Positions 12,451-24,104 of a DNA stretch of 64,000 nt are shown here, in pieces. This stretch comes from Polynucleobacter sp. es-EL-1 (GTDB lineage Bacteria > Pseudomonadota > Gammaproteobacteria > Burkholderiales > Burkholderiaceae), in NCBI RefSeq assembly GCF_018687975.1, contig NZ_CP061310.1, positions 1-64,000 of the forward strand. The letters run 5' to 3'. The notes under the pieces are model-generated. The model searched no databases, was not told the origin of the DNA, and saw nothing but the letters and a program-made list of their open reading frames with translations. The translations under genes were made by a program, and so were the position numbers. Numbering within the stretch: position 1 is the first letter of the stretch; the number at the start of each line of letters is the position of its first letter.

Positions 12451-12921
12451 GTGAATCTGAACGCGACCCTATTCGCGCAAATGATCGTTTTCTTCGTCTT
12501 ATGGTGGGTTGTTGCACGCTTTGTGTGGCCACCCCTAGTTAAGGCGTTAGATGAGCGTTCAAGCAAAATTGCTGACGGCTTAGCTGCTGCCGAGCGCGGT
12601 AAAGAAGCACTCGCATTAGCAAGCAACGAAGCAGAGCAAGAATTAACTAAGGCACGCCAAGAAGGTGTGCAACGTGTTGCAGAAGCTGAAAAGCGTGCAC
12701 AAATGTCCGCTGAAGAAATTCGCGCGAATGCACAAGCTGAAGCTGCTCGTATCATTTCTCAAGCTAAGCAAGATGCAGATCAACAGGTAACACGTGCTCG
12801 CGAAGTATTGCGCGCAGAAGTGGCTGTGTTGGCTGTTAAAGGTGCTGAGCAAATTTTGCGTCGCGAAGTTGATGCAAAAGCGCATGGCCAATTGCTTGAT
12901 CAACTAAAGGCAGAACTTTGA
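12451..12921 (+). CDS. atpF: ATP synthase F0 subunit b
   Basis: Subunit b is the peripheral stalk. The 156-aa protein begins with a GTG codon ([19 protein letters not shown]) preceded by GAAAGGA. It has one N-terminal membrane helix and then a long charged, alanine-rich amphipathic helix typical of the b dimer. Its stop is 1 base from the atpH start. Confidence 0.96.
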   Translation: MNLNATLFAQMIVFFVLWWVVARFVWPPLVKALDERSSKIADGLAAAERGKEALALASNEAEQELTKARQEGVQRVAEAEKRAQMSAEEIRANAQAEAARIISQAKQDADQQVTRAREVLRAEVAVLAVKGAEQILRREVDAKAHGQLLDQLKAEL

Positions 12922-12922
12922 T

Positions 12923-13459
12923 ATGGCTGAATTAGCCACGATTGCACGCCCTTATGCCGAAGCGCTTTTTCAAAGCGCCAAGCCTGCTGAGCTTGCTGCT
13001 TGTTTGGAACAGTTAAATGAATTGGCGCAGCTTGCTGCTTTGCCAGAAGTAGCTGTTCTTTCAAACAACCCAAAAGTTTCTGCAGATGATTTAAGTAAGT
13101 TGCTTTCTGGCATGGTGAAAACTAAGCTAGACGGCAAAATCTCAAGCTTTTTGAGTCTTGTAAATCAAAACCATCGCTTAGCAGCTGTCCCTGAAATTGC
13201 GCGTCAATTTGAGGCGATGAAAAACAAGAGCGAAGGCGCAGCAGAAGTAATGATTACAAGCGCATTCCCTTTAGAAGGTTCTGCGTTAAATGATTTGTTG
13301 TCAAGTTTGAAGAAGCGCTTTGGGGGTAAAGAATTGCGCCCAACTATTCAAGTTGACCCATCTTTGATTGGCGGAGTACGCATTCAAGTTGGTGATGAGG
13401 TAATGGATAGTTCTGTTAAGGCACAGTTGGCTCAAATGCAAGCAAGTCTTGGCGCATAA
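12923..13459 (+). CDS. atpH: ATP synthase F1 subunit delta
   Basis: Delta links the peripheral stalk to the F1 head. The 178-aa protein starts with the typical ATIARPYAEALF. The C-terminal signature IGGVRIQVGDEVMDSSVKAQL is intact. It sits between atpF and atpA in the usual order. Confidence 0.97.
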   Translation: MAELATIARPYAEALFQSAKPAELAACLEQLNELAQLAALPEVAVLSNNPKVSADDLSKLLSGMVKTKLDGKISSFLSLVNQNHRLAAVPEIARQFEAMKNKSEGAAEVMITSAFPLEGSALNDLLSSLKKRFGGKELRPTIQVDPSLIGGVRIQVGDEVMDSSVKAQLAQMQASLGA

Positions 13460-13504
13460 GTTATCCCTATTAAGAACATACGAAATAAGACCCAGGAGTA
13501 AGTA

Positions 13505-15046
13505 ATGCAACTCAACCCTTCCGAGATCAGTGAACTGATCAAAAGCCGAATTAGCGAAATGGGTGTTGATTCCCAACTTCGCAACGAAGGCACTGTAATT
13601 TCAGTGACCGACGGTATTTGCCGCGTACATGGCTTGTCTGGTGTTATGCAGGGCGAAATGTTGGAGTTCCCTAACAACACAATCGGCCTCGCGTTAAACC
13701 TTGAGCGTGATTCAGTTGGTGCTGTGGTGTTGGGTGAGTACACCCACATTAAAGAAGGCGACCCAGTGAAATGTACTGGCCGTATTTTGGAAGTGCCAGT
13801 TGGTCCAGAGTTGCTCGGTCGCGTTGTAAACGCGCTCGGTCAGCCGATTGATGGCAAAGGCCCAATTAATACTAAGTTGACTGACTTTATCGAAAAAGTT
13901 GCTCCAGGCGTTATTGCTCGTCAATCCGTTAGTCAGCCAGTTCAAACTGGTTTGAAGGCGATTGATGCAATGGTTCCAATCGGCCGCGGTCAGCGAGAGT
14001 TGATCATTGGCGACCGTCAAACAGGTAAGACAGCAGTTGCAGTTGACGCGATCATTAACCAAAAAGGTAAAGGCGTTTATTGCGTTTACGTTGCGATCGG
14101 TCAAAAAGCCTCTACCATTGCTAACGTTGTTCGTAAGCTCACTGAGTTGGGTGCCATGGAGTACACAGTAGTTGTTGCAGCAAGTGCATCTGAGTCTGCA
14201 GCGATGCAGTACCTCTCAGCCTATGCTGGTTGCACAATGGGTGAATACTTCCGCGATCGTGGCGAAGATGCATTGATCGTGTATGACGATTTAACAAAAC
14301 AGGCTGTTGCATACCGTCAGATTTCTTTGCTCTTGCGTCGCCCACCAGGCCGCGAAGCTTATCCTGGCGATGTGTTCTATCTCCACTCACGTTTGCTTGA
14401 GCGCGCTGCTCGTGTAAGCGCTGACTATGTTGAGAAATTTACGAACGGCGCAGTAAAAGGTAAAACTGGTTCTTTAACCGCATTGCCAATTATTGAAACT
14501 CAAGCGGGTGACGTTTCTGCATTCGTTCCAACCAACGTAATTTCGATTACTGACGGTCAGATCTTCTTGGAAACTGACTTGTTTAACGCCGGTGTACGTC
14601 CTGCGATTAACGCCGGTATTTCTGTTTCACGTGTTGGTGGCGCAGCTCAAACTAAAGTCATTAAGAAGTTGTCCGGTGGTATTCGTACTGACTTAGCGCA
14701 GTATCGTGAATTAGCAGCGTTTGCCCAGTTTGCATCTGACCTTGATGAAGCTACTCGTAAGCAGTTGGAGCGCGGTCGTCGTGTTACAGAATTGTGTAAG
14801 CAAGCTCAGTACAAGCCTTTGCAGGTTTGGGAAATGGCGGCTTCACTCTACGCTGTTAACAATGGCTACTTTGATGATCTCGAAGTGAAGAACGTATTGC
14901 CATTCGAAAAAGGTTTGCAAGATCATTTGAAATCTAAATATGCTGATTTAGTTGGTCGTATTGAAGAGACCAAAGACTTGAGCAAAGATGACGAAGCTGC
15001 TTTGCGTGCCGCAATTGAGGATTACAAGCGTTCAGCCTCTTTCTAA
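13505..15046 (+). CDS. atpA: ATP synthase F1 subunit alpha
   Basis: Alpha is the non-catalytic nucleotide-binding subunit of F1 (513 aa, the normal length). Walker A is [12 protein letters not shown] at about residue 169, and the family signature [14 protein letters not shown] is intact. An AGGAG ribosome binding site is present. The start [16 protein letters not shown] is typical for beta- and gammaproteobacteria. Confidence 0.98.
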   Translation: MQLNPSEISELIKSRISEMGVDSQLRNEGTVISVTDGICRVHGLSGVMQGEMLEFPNNTIGLALNLERDSVGAVVLGEYTHIKEGDPVKCTGRILEVPVGPELLGRVVNALGQPIDGKGPINTKLTDFIEKVAPGVIARQSVSQPVQTGLKAIDAMVPIGRGQRELIIGDRQTGKTAVAVDAIINQKGKGVYCVYVAIGQKASTIANVVRKLTELGAMEYTVVVAASASESAAMQYLSAYAGCTMGEYFRDRGEDALIVYDDLTKQAVAYRQISLLLRRPPGREAYPGDVFYLHSRLLERAARVSADYVEKFTNGAVKGKTGSLTALPIIETQAGDVSAFVPTNVISITDGQIFLETDLFNAGVRPAINAGISVSRVGGAAQTKVIKKLSGGIRTDLAQYRELAAFAQFASDLDEATRKQLERGRRVTELCKQAQYKPLQVWEMAASLYAVNNGYFDDLEVKNVLPFEKGLQDHLKSKYADLVGRIEETKDLSKDDEAALRAAIEDYKRSASF

Positions 15047-15063
15047 GAGGGCTCGCATAAATC

Positions 15064-15933
15064 ATGGCAAGCACAAAAGAGATACGATCAAAGATCAAGA
15101 GCGTGCAAAATACGCGCAAGATCACGAAGGCAATGGAAATGGTCGCCGCATCCAAGATGCGTCGCGCCCAGGAGCGTATGCGTAATGCACGCCCATATGC
15201 TGAAAAAATTCGTGAAATTGTTGCCAACCTTTCAAAAGCAAATCCTGAGTTCCGCCCTGCTTACATGGCAACTCGTGAAGTGAAGAAAATTGGCACGATT
15301 TTGGTTACAACAGACAAAGGTTTATGTGGTGGTTTAAATACCAACGTGTTGCGTTTGATTGCTAACCAAGTGCGTGATTTGCAAGATTCAAATGTTGGCA
15401 TTGAATACACTGCCATCGGCTCAAAAGGCCTTCAGTTTTTAAATCGCTCAAAAGCAAAGCTAATTTCTCAAACAATTCAGATTGGCGATACGCCACATAT
15501 GGATGTTTTGATTGGCGCGATTACTGCCCAATTAGAAGCGTTTGAGCGCGGCGAAATTGATGCGGTTTATTTGGCATACACACGCTTTGTTAATGCAATG
15601 AAACAAGAGCCTGTTTTAGAAAAACTCTTACCTTTGGAGTCGGCTGCATTAGCTCCAGAAGAGAAGGCAGGAAATTCTTGGGATTACATCTACGAACCAG
15701 ATGCAGAGTCGATTTTGAATGGCCTGCTCAAGCGTTATGTAGAGGCAATGATTTACCAAGCTGTTGCTGAGAATATGGCTTCAGAACAATCTGCACGGAT
15801 GGTCTCAATGAAGGCTGCTTCAGATAATGCGAAGAATGTGATTGGCGAATTGCAATTGGAATACAACAAAACACGACAGGCTGCTATTACCAAAGAGTTG
15901 TCAGAGATTGTTGGCGGAGCGGCTGCTGTTTAA
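15064..15933 (+). CDS. atpG: ATP synthase F1 subunit gamma
   Basis: Gamma is the rotating central shaft (289 aa). The N-terminal helix [20 protein letters not shown] and the C-terminal [20 protein letters not shown] are characteristic. It lies 17 bases after atpA. Confidence 0.98.
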   Translation: MASTKEIRSKIKSVQNTRKITKAMEMVAASKMRRAQERMRNARPYAEKIREIVANLSKANPEFRPAYMATREVKKIGTILVTTDKGLCGGLNTNVLRLIANQVRDLQDSNVGIEYTAIGSKGLQFLNRSKAKLISQTIQIGDTPHMDVLIGAITAQLEAFERGEIDAVYLAYTRFVNAMKQEPVLEKLLPLESAALAPEEKAGNSWDYIYEPDAESILNGLLKRYVEAMIYQAVAENMASEQSARMVSMKAASDNAKNVIGELQLEYNKTRQAAITKELSEIVGGAAAV

Positions 15934-15973
15934 GCAGTCAGCGTTTAGGAATGCGAAAGAATTCAGGAATTAA

Positions 15974-17389
<1,416 letters not shown>

Positions 17390-17410
17390 TCGAACTCATC
17401 TAGGGAAATT

Positions 17411-17827
17411 ATGTCAACCATACGCGTCGATGTAGTAAGTGCTGAGCAATCTATTTTCAGCGGTGAAGCTAAGTTTGTAGCGCTTCCTGGTGAAAGTGGT
17501 GAGCTCGGTATTTTGCGCGGCCACACTCCATTGATTACACGTATTCGTCCGGGCTCAGTTCGTATTGAAAAAGCTGATGGTGATGAAGAGTTTGTATTCG
17601 TTGCGGGTGGCTATTTAGAAGTTCAGCCTGATCATGTCACTGTGTTGGCAGATACCGCTATTCGCGGACATGATCTAGATGAAGCTAAAGCAAATGAAGC
17701 CAAGAAGCGTGCTGAAGAAGCAATGCAAAATCGTGGCACTGAATTTGATTTGGCTTTGGCTCAATCCGAGTTTGCAATGGCCGCAGCGCAGCTAGCCGCA
17801 ATTGCGCGTTTTCGTCGTAAAAAGTAA
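17411..17827 (+). CDS. atpC: ATP synthase F1 subunit epsilon
   Basis: Epsilon is a shaft component and regulatory inhibitor of F1 (138 aa). The beta-sandwich N-terminal half contains [18 protein letters not shown], followed by a C-terminal alanine-rich helical hairpin. It is the last atp gene. hemE begins 14 bases later. Confidence 0.97.
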   Translation: MSTIRVDVVSAEQSIFSGEAKFVALPGESGELGILRGHTPLITRIRPGSVRIEKADGDEEFVFVAGGYLEVQPDHVTVLADTAIRGHDLDEAKANEAKKRAEEAMQNRGTEFDLALAQSEFAMAAAQLAAIARFRRKK

Positions 17828-17841
17828 GAGCCGGTCATCCC

Positions 17842-18954
17842 TTGTTGTTAAATGATCGGTTTTTAAAAGCCTGCTTGGGCGAAGCGGTTGATCAGACGCC
17901 GCTTTGGCTCATGCGTCAAGCGGGTCGTTATTTGCCAGAGTACAACGCTACTCGTGCTAGAGCTGGAAGTTTTCTTGGCCTCGCGAAAAATCCTGCATAC
18001 GCCACCGAAGTAACGCTCCAACCATTGGATCGCTATCCCTTGGATGCGGCGATTTTATTTTCGGATATTTTGACCATTCCTGATGCGATGGGGTTGGGCC
18101 TGAAATTTACTGCCGGTGAAGGCCCCAGTTTTGAGCACCCTCTTCGCACAGAAGAAGCCGTTAAGAAATTACGTGTTGCTGATATGGATCAGCTCCAGTA
18201 TGTATTCGATGCAGTTTCAGAAATTCGTAAAGCATTGATTCAGGATGGCAAACAACGCGTCCCATTAATTGGTTTTTCTGGAAGCCCTTGGACATTGGCT
18301 TGCTACATGATTGATGGTTCTGGTTCCGACGATTTCCGTCATGCCAAGACGATGATGTTTAGCCGGCCTGATTTGTTGGAACATATTCTTGAAATTAATG
18401 TGCAGTCAGTTGCCGCTTATTTAATTGAGCAGGTAAAGGCTGGCGCACAAGCGCTGATGATTTTTGATACCTGGGGAGGTTTGCTTCCCGACGGTTGGTA
18501 CCAACGCATGTCTTTAGCAGCCATGCAAAAAGTGATTGCACTATTACCGCGTGAACATGAGGGTCGCAAGATCCCGGTCATTATGTTCACCAAGGGTGGT
18601 GGTATTTGGTTGAACGATATGGCACAAGCTGGTGCGGATGTTATTGCACTGGACTGGACAATGCCATTGAGTCGTGCGCGCAAGCAGTTACTTGATATCG
18701 GCAAGCCTTTAGCCTTGCAAGGCAACTTAGATCCATTAATTCTATTTTCTGGGAATAAAGAGGTCGCCGAAGCAGCCAATGCGCTGCTTGAGGATTTAGC
18801 CAGAGCACCCGCCTTAAAGCCAGGTCTTCATCCGCTTGATGGTCACATCTTCAATTTAGGGCACGGCATCAATCAATTCACCCCTCCTGAAAGTGTAAGC
18901 GCGTTATCAGAAGCGGTAATTTCTAGATCAAAAGCCCTGCGCAACAAGCAATAA
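17842..18954 (+). CDS. hemE: Uroporphyrinogen decarboxylase HemE
   Basis: HemE decarboxylates uroporphyrinogen III to coproporphyrinogen III in heme synthesis. The 370-aa protein carries the N-terminal signature [16 protein letters not shown] with the substrate-binding arginine, and the second signature [16 protein letters not shown]. The start is TTG (17842), with a second TTG immediately after it. It is appended to the atp operon with only 14 bases between genes. Coupling heme supply to ATP synthase expression is an inference from position. Confidence 0.97.
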   Translation: MLLNDRFLKACLGEAVDQTPLWLMRQAGRYLPEYNATRARAGSFLGLAKNPAYATEVTLQPLDRYPLDAAILFSDILTIPDAMGLGLKFTAGEGPSFEHPLRTEEAVKKLRVADMDQLQYVFDAVSEIRKALIQDGKQRVPLIGFSGSPWTLACYMIDGSGSDDFRHAKTMMFSRPDLLEHILEINVQSVAAYLIEQVKAGAQALMIFDTWGGLLPDGWYQRMSLAAMQKVIALLPREHEGRKIPVIMFTKGGGIWLNDMAQAGADVIALDWTMPLSRARKQLLDIGKPLALQGNLDPLILFSGNKEVAEAANALLEDLARAPALKPGLHPLDGHIFNLGHGINQFTPPESVSALSEAVISRSKALRNKQ

Positions 18955-19214
18955 TCCCTAGTAAATACTAACTTTGCTTGGATGTTAGGCAAAAGTTATG
19001 CACAGATTTGGGCGCAATCACAAATACAGTGAGATTCATGGGAAATATGAACTTTCACATTTAGAAGTTATTATAAGTAATTGATTTAATTGAAAAATAT
19101 TAAAATTGCTTAAATTTGATGCAATTATCCATTCCGATAAAATATCCTTGAAAATCAAAAGTAGTGAATGATATCCACAGACTTATCCACAGGCTAGAGT
19201 AGAAAAAATAATCA
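18955..19214 (+). promoter_or_regulatory. hemE-priA intergenic region with DnaA-box-like sites
   Basis: This 260-base AT-rich gap contains no gene. It holds TTATGCACA at 18996-19004 (one mismatch from a DnaA box), ATATCCACA at 19171-19179 (one mismatch) and a perfect TTATCCACA at 19183-19191, the last 24 bases before the priA start. The spacing of the two adjacent boxes is 12 bases. They may let DnaA influence priA transcription. I see no clear terminator after hemE. Confidence 0.55.
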
Positions 19215-21344
19215 ATGACGGCTAAACCGATTGTGGTTCAAGTAGTTTTAGACAAGCCCTTGGCTCAGGGGTTTGATTATTTGTGGGATATTGAAAAATT
19301 GGGTATTGAGCCTGCGCTCGGGCAGATAGTAGAGCTACCTTTTGGACGCTCAAAGGCCATCGGGATAGTTATAAAAGTAAGCACTCACTCTGATTTTGAA
19401 ATAGAAAAACTCAAGTCTGTTGAGCGGGTAGCCCCCCTGCCCCCACTGGATCCACCATTGCTGAGCTTGATGAACTTTGCAAGCCAGTATTACCTGCACT
19501 CTCTAGGCGAGACTATTTTGCCAACCATTCCACTGATGTGGAAAAAGGCAGGCGACTGGGAAAAGATACCCAAAATATTGGCATCAGCAGAAAAAAGGCG
19601 GGCTAAAGAGAAGGCAATAATTTCTGAGGGCCTCATTACGCAAGAGCAATTAAATGCGAGCCAAAGGGATGCACTTCAATCATTAGTAAGCAAACAAGAT
19701 AGAAAGACATTTCGAGCAATCTTATTGCAAGGACAAACCGGTAGCGGTAAGACGGCGGTATACCTCAATTGGTTAGAAAGCATATTGAAACAAGAGCAGG
19801 CCCAAGTGCTCATATTGGTGCCAGAAATAAATTTAACGCCACAACTAGAGCGACGTATTCATGCGTATTTTCCTGATAGGCGGATGGCAGTCTTGCATAG
19901 CGGGGTCAGTGAAAAACAAAGAGGCCTCGCATGGTATGAGGCATTGACTGGCAAAGCCCAAATCATTTTAGGAACACGCCTAGCAGTCTTGACACCAATA
20001 CCCAACTTAAGTGCCATCGTAGTCGATGAAGAGCACGATACATCATATAAGCAGCAGGAAGGTACACGCTACTCAGCAAGAGATTTAGCAATATGGCGAG
20101 CACACGATCAGCACATTCCAATTTTGCTATCGTCAGCAACACCATCTTTGGAAACGTGGATGGCAGCGCAAGCGGGTCGCTATGAATACATTCGGCTTGA
20201 TCAGCGCGCACAAGGGGCTAGCCTCCCCAGTGTCCATCTGATCAACACGCGTGATCCGCAAAGTCAATTTAGTCCAGGAGATTCAGGGGCGCCAATACAA
20301 AGGAGTTTGATTACCAAGACGCTTGCACATGCCATATCAAAAACACTTGATCAAAAAAAGCAGTGCTTGATATTAATTAATCGTCGAGGTTACACGCCAG
20401 TCCTCAATTGCACGGCGTGTAACTGGTTATCAAAATGTACGCAGTGCTCTGCATATACCGTAATGCATAAGGCGGGCGCTCTTGGTAGACGACCCGTCTT
20501 GAGTTGCCATCACTGTGGATTAGTAAAGCCCATTCCCTCATTTTGCCCAGACTGCGGCAATGCAGATTTGAAAGCCCTTGGTCATGGCACGCAAAAAATG
20601 GAGGATGCTATAGAGGAGATGTGGCCACAGGCTAGAGTGCTTAGGGTGGATACCGACTCCAGCAGAAAAAGTAAGGGCGCAGAAGCGCTCTTTCAGGAAA
20701 TTCATGATGGCAATGTTGATGTTGTGGTGGGAACCCAAATGATTGCAAAGGGACATGACTACCAAAATATTGGACTCGTTGCTGTATTAGATGCCGATAG
20801 TCGCTTGTACTCAGCAGATTTCAGGGCAGCAGAAAGATTGTTTGCGCAGTTAGTGCAAGTTGCGGGTCGCGCTGGAAGGTCTGGCACAAACGGGGAAAAA
20901 GGCGGCGAGATTTATATTGAAACCCAATACCCGGAGTCGCCAGTGTTTCAGTTTTTATTACGACACGATGTAGATGGATTCTTAAGATTTACTGCCAGCG
21001 AGAGAGAGGAGGCCGGGCTCCCTCCCTACTCCTATCAAGCGCTGATTCACGCAGAGGCCAAAAGCCTCGATAAGGCTATTCAATTCTTAAATGAGCTTAA
21101 GAGTAAATTAAAAGCGAGAACCTTGATAACAAAGGCATTGCGAGTCTATGACCCTGTTCCAAAGCCAGTAATGCGAGTGGCTGGATCAGAGCGCGCCCAA
21201 TTGCTTATTGAGTCTACAAATCGTAAGGCCTTACAAGAAACCCTTGAAATCGTTGACCAAGAATTACGCCAGGACTCTCAAGGGCGTATTAGCAATAGAT
21301 CGCGTGTTCGTTGGTTGATAGAGCGCGATCCAATTGCAATTTAA
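19215..21344 (+). CDS. priA: Primosomal helicase PriA
   Basis: PriA restarts stalled replication forks and reloads the replicative helicase. It is 709 aa. The N-terminal 3'-DNA-binding domain precedes the helicase Walker A GQTGSGKTAVY (about residue 178) and the Walker B DEEH. The zinc-binding cysteine clusters (CTAC, CTQC, CHHC, CPDC, residues about 395-455) lie in the typical insertion. Helicase motifs V and VI (VVGTQMIAKGHDY, QVAGRAGRSG) are intact. The gene ends tail-to-tail with gcvH, overlapping by 4 bases. Confidence 0.97.
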   Translation: MTAKPIVVQVVLDKPLAQGFDYLWDIEKLGIEPALGQIVELPFGRSKAIGIVIKVSTHSDFEIEKLKSVERVAPLPPLDPPLLSLMNFASQYYLHSLGETILPTIPLMWKKAGDWEKIPKILASAEKRRAKEKAIISEGLITQEQLNASQRDALQSLVSKQDRKTFRAILLQGQTGSGKTAVYLNWLESILKQEQAQVLILVPEINLTPQLERRIHAYFPDRRMAVLHSGVSEKQRGLAWYEALTGKAQIILGTRLAVLTPIPNLSAIVVDEEHDTSYKQQEGTRYSARDLAIWRAHDQHIPILLSSATPSLETWMAAQAGRYEYIRLDQRAQGASLPSVHLINTRDPQSQFSPGDSGAPIQRSLITKTLAHAISKTLDQKKQCLILINRRGYTPVLNCTACNWLSKCTQCSAYTVMHKAGALGRRPVLSCHHCGLVKPIPSFCPDCGNADLKALGHGTQKMEDAIEEMWPQARVLRVDTDSSRKSKGAEALFQEIHDGNVDVVVGTQMIAKGHDYQNIGLVAVLDADSRLYSADFRAAERLFAQLVQVAGRAGRSGTNGEKGGEIYIETQYPESPVFQFLLRHDVDGFLRFTASEREEAGLPPYSYQALIHAEAKSLDKAIQFLNELKSKLKARTLITKALRVYDPVPKPVMRVAGSERAQLLIESTNRKALQETLEIVDQELRQDSQGRISNRSRVRWLIERDPIAI

Positions 21345-21733
21345 GCACCAGGCCCGGCATTGTATGCATCTAATGCAATTAGATTAGCTAGATCGCTATT
21401 CAGAGAGGCTTCACTAGAAGGCTTAATTTTAAAAAGCCAAATAGCATAAGGATTCTCATTCACGAGTTCAGGGGCAGCATCTACCTCTTCGTTTAAGGCG
21501 ACAACTTCTCCACCAATGGGCGCATGAATATCGCTGGCTGCTTTGACGGATTCTATAACAGCAATAGCTTCGCCTTGCTTAACTTGCTGTCCAATTTTTG
21601 GTGCTTGAAAAAACATGACATCGCCCAATGCTTCTTGAGCGTGATTGCTAATGCCAACCCAAATGAGGCCATCCTCTTCTAAGCTAGCCCACTCATGAGT
21701 TTCTGCGAATTTAAAGGTATCTTGAGATTTCAT
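21341..21733 (-). CDS. gcvH: Glycine cleavage system H protein
   Basis: GcvH is the lipoyl carrier that shuttles the aminomethyl group between the P, T and L proteins; in some organisms it also serves as the lipoylation scaffold. The 130-aa protein has the lipoylation site ESVKAASDIHAPI, with the modified lysine at about residue 64. No gcvT or gcvP is next to it, which is unusual for a complete glycine cleavage operon. It converges with priA, and the two stop codons overlap. Confidence 0.95.
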   Translation of the reverse strand: MKSQDTFKFAETHEWASLEEDGLIWVGISNHAQEALGDVMFFQAPKIGQQVKQGEAIAVIESVKAASDIHAPIGGEVVALNEEVDAAPELVNENPYAIWLFKIKPSSEASLNSDLANLIALDAYNAGPGA

Positions 21734-21803
21734 TTTTTTCCCTGTGTGAGATATTCTAGCTTCTTTGCCATAAACTAGTGGCTCGTCAAACTAAAGCTTT
21801 TTT

Positions 21804-22442
21804 ATGCCCATCAAACTCGGAATTGTTCCTGTTACTCCCTTTGAGCAAAACTGCTCAATATTGGTTTGCCAAGAAACAGGCGATGCAGCCATTGTGGATC
21901 CGGGTGGTGACATCGATAAAATATTAGATGGCGTCAAGCAGATGGGCGGCACAGTTAAAAAGATTTTGTTAACGCATGGCCACCTAGACCATTGTGCGGC
22001 CGCTAAAGATTTATCTGATCAGCTGGGTGTGCCGATTGAGGGGCCACAAATAGATGAGCAGTTTTGGTTAGATCAACTCCCGGAACAAACAGTACGCTTT
22101 GGATTTGGACATGCAAAGGCATTTGTACCAACGCGTTGGTTAGACGATGGCGATCATGTCCAGGTTGGTAATGTTGATTTAGAGGTGCTGCATTGTCCGG
22201 GACATACGCCGGGACATGTAGTGTTCTTTGATAAAGAAGATCGCTTGGCTCTGGTGGGCGATGTGCTTTTTGCGGGCTCGATTGGAAGAACAGATTTTCC
22301 ACGCGGCAATCACGCCGATCTGATTCATGCAATTAAAACAAAGCTGTGGCCTTTAGGCGATGATGTGCAATTTGTTCCGGGCCACGGACCGATGTCAACC
22401 TTCGGTAAAGAGCGCCAGACAAACCCCTATGTTGGGGATTGA
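21804..22442 (+). CDS. Metallo-beta-lactamase-fold hydrolase (glyoxalase II-like)
   Basis: This 212-aa protein has the metal-binding motif THGHLDHCAAA (HxHxDH) at about residues 54-64. Further metal ligands are in CPGHTPGHVVF, VGDVLFAGSIGRTDF and the C-terminal PGHGPMS. It belongs to the glyoxalase II / YcbL-type MBL family, which hydrolyses thioesters. The exact substrate cannot be told from sequence. It is divergent from gcvH, with about 70 bases between starts. Confidence 0.9.
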   Translation: MPIKLGIVPVTPFEQNCSILVCQETGDAAIVDPGGDIDKILDGVKQMGGTVKKILLTHGHLDHCAAAKDLSDQLGVPIEGPQIDEQFWLDQLPEQTVRFGFGHAKAFVPTRWLDDGDHVQVGNVDLEVLHCPGHTPGHVVFFDKEDRLALVGDVLFAGSIGRTDFPRGNHADLIHAIKTKLWPLGDDVQFVPGHGPMSTFGKERQTNPYVGD

Positions 22443-22462
22443 TCACTACAGAGTTGGTTCAG

Positions 22463-22484
22463 CCTAATTGAGAAATTAGGTTTT
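22463..22484 (+). terminator. Intrinsic terminator after the MBL hydrolase gene
   Basis: The stem CCTAATT/AATTAGG with a GAGA loop is followed by TTTT. It lies 21 bases after the hydrolase stop and overlaps the end of the convergent zinc-ribbon gene. Confidence 0.65.
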
Positions 22485-22661
22485 AGCAGAGCCAGTACGA
22501 TGCGTGCGGTTATACAAACAGCTTGCGCAAATCCAGCGTTGTTTGCGGTTACTTGTAGGAATCCATGTGCCACCTTCCAGACGCTTTTCGCGACTGCAGG
22601 AAGAGCAAAATTTCAGGCTCTGAGAGGTATCTTGGGTAGCAGCTGGAGTAGAGGTAGTCAT
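22476..22661 (-). CDS. Small zinc-ribbon protein
   Basis: This predicted 61-aa protein contains two CxxC pairs (CSSC and CASC) separated by about 23 residues, a zinc-ribbon arrangement. Basic residues dominate the C-terminal half. I chose the ATG at 22661; a TTG two codons upstream is possible. It could be a small nucleic-acid-binding protein, but the function is unknown. It lies 41 bases downstream of the desaturase stop and may share its transcript. Confidence 0.7.
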   Translation of the reverse strand: MTTSTPAATQDTSQSLKFCSSCSREKRLEGGTWIPTSNRKQRWICASCLYNRTHRTGSAKT

Positions 22662-22702
22662 GGGCAATCCGGGTAAGCCAAATCTTGTACAGAAGATCTA
22701 TT

Positions 22703-23845
22703 TTACCCGTTTTGTCCTGCTGGGGCTGGGCTTAGGACAACTCTAACGGAATCAGCCGTCTTATTGCCATCAAAATCAAGCCAAGCCTTGTTTTCAAAAT
22801 CGTAGAGCTTGCATTTACGAGCAGTATCGAAATACCAGGCCCATGAGAACTTTTGTACAAAAATACGCTCTGGAAGGATGGTTTCGAGGGTATTTTGAGC
22901 TTCTTTGAGGCGATAGAGGGGGACGCTCATGTCCACGTGATGGGCAGTGTGCTCCATGATGTGGTGCATTAAGGAGCCCCAAATCCAATTAAACGTTAAG
23001 TGGACTGTTGTGGAGACAAAGGGCTGGGCGCGCAACCATTCCGATTTTTTGTCATACCAAGACACTGAAGGGTGGGTATGGTGAACGTAAACCACAAATC
23101 CAATCATGCCATTCCAAAACAAGAATGGGACAACAAAACCCGTAATTAAGCCAATCCAAACTGACTGACCTGTTGCTAGAGCGCCTGCGATAAGGCAGCC
23201 AATCCAAATAATTGCAAAAGCAGTCACCAATAAATTGTCTTTAAGGAAAATGGGACGATCGCCCGGCTTATTTTTGGCATTAGGGAAGTACTCGCGTCTC
23301 CACCAGATCTCTATGAGGTAATAAAAAACAGGGCCCCAACCGCTGCGGTAGAGGCGCTCCAAGGCTTTGCGCCAGGATGGCAGTGCATCAAATTCAGACT
23401 TTGAGAGCGGCGCCCAAACGAAATCAAAGCCCTTGAGGTTGGTTTGACCGTGATGAACTACGTTGTGACCAACATCCCATAAGCTGTATGGGGTTAGAGA
23501 CGGAAGAAAGGCAATCCGGCCCAGTACTTTGTTCAGCTCACGATGTGGGGTGTAGCTTTGATGGCAGGCATCATGACCCAAAATAAAGATGCGTCCAGTA
23601 ACAAACCCTGCAACTATGCCAAAAACAATCTTTAGCAAGACGCTCTCAACAAAAATTGTCCCTGCAATGCAGCCAAGCCATAAAAGAGCATCTATTGCGA
23701 GCAATAGGATTGCCTTAACTGTTTCGCCTTGAGCCATTGGAACGAGCCAGCTGCGAATAATTTTTCGGTGCGGCAAAGGCAAGTCAGGAGCCAAAGGATT
23801 GGCTACAGAAGGCTCAGATAGGGATGGATTTAGATGATTGGACAT
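22703..23845 (-). CDS. Membrane fatty acid desaturase (omega-6/FAD2-like)
   Basis: This 380-aa integral membrane protein carries the three histidine boxes of di-iron desaturases: HDACH at about residues 91-95, HNVVHH at 127-132 and HHIMEHTAHH at 294-303. Two pairs of membrane segments surround them (about 45-90 and 205-260). It probably introduces double bonds into phospholipid acyl chains, which would serve membrane fluidity in the cold. The regiospecificity is unknown. I chose the ATG at 23845 rather than the upstream TTG at 23857. Confidence 0.9.
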   Translation of the reverse strand: MSNHLNPSLSEPSVANPLAPDLPLPHRKIIRSWLVPMAQGETVKAILLLAIDALLWLGCIAGTIFVESVLLKIVFGIVAGFVTGRIFILGHDACHQSYTPHRELNKVLGRIAFLPSLTPYSLWDVGHNVVHHGQTNLKGFDFVWAPLSKSEFDALPSWRKALERLYRSGWGPVFYYLIEIWWRREYFPNAKNKPGDRPIFLKDNLLVTAFAIIWIGCLIAGALATGQSVWIGLITGFVVPFLFWNGMIGFVVYVHHTHPSVSWYDKKSEWLRAQPFVSTTVHLTFNWIWGSLMHHIMEHTAHHVDMSVPLYRLKEAQNTLETILPERIFVQKFSWAWYFDTARKCKLYDFENKAWLDFDGNKTADSVRVVLSPAPAGQNG

Positions 23846-23926
23846 GATAAGAATCAATAAGTTAGGAGCAAATGATAGCCTTTTTCATGATTTTTCGCAT
23901 GATATAGGTCAAAAACCCCCTATTTT

Positions 23927-24002
23927 TGGTGCGCCCGGCAGGAATCGAACCTGCGACCCTTGGCTTCGGAGGCCAATACTCTATCCACTGAGCTACGGGC
24001 GC
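23927..24002 (-). tRNA. tRNA-Arg(CCG)
   Basis: The minus strand folds into a 76-base tRNA with encoded CCA. The acceptor stem GCGCCCG/CGGGCGC is perfect. The anticodon loop CTCCGAA gives anticodon CCG (decodes CGG). The T-loop GGTTCGATTCC is standard. Confidence 0.97.
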
Positions 24003-24104
24003 CAATAGCAAACAATACTTTCACTATTGTAAGTGCCAGGGCCCAGCGCTCTCGTTATAATCACGGCAAAGTAACCCTACAACCCGTCTAACGATAAAAG
24101 CCCT

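Noticed and set aside
14633..14647. TGTTTCACGTG in atpA as a further parS site
   Set aside because: Only the left 11 bases match; the right half (TTGG) departs from the consensus, and it encodes the conserved SVSRVGG motif of subunit alpha.
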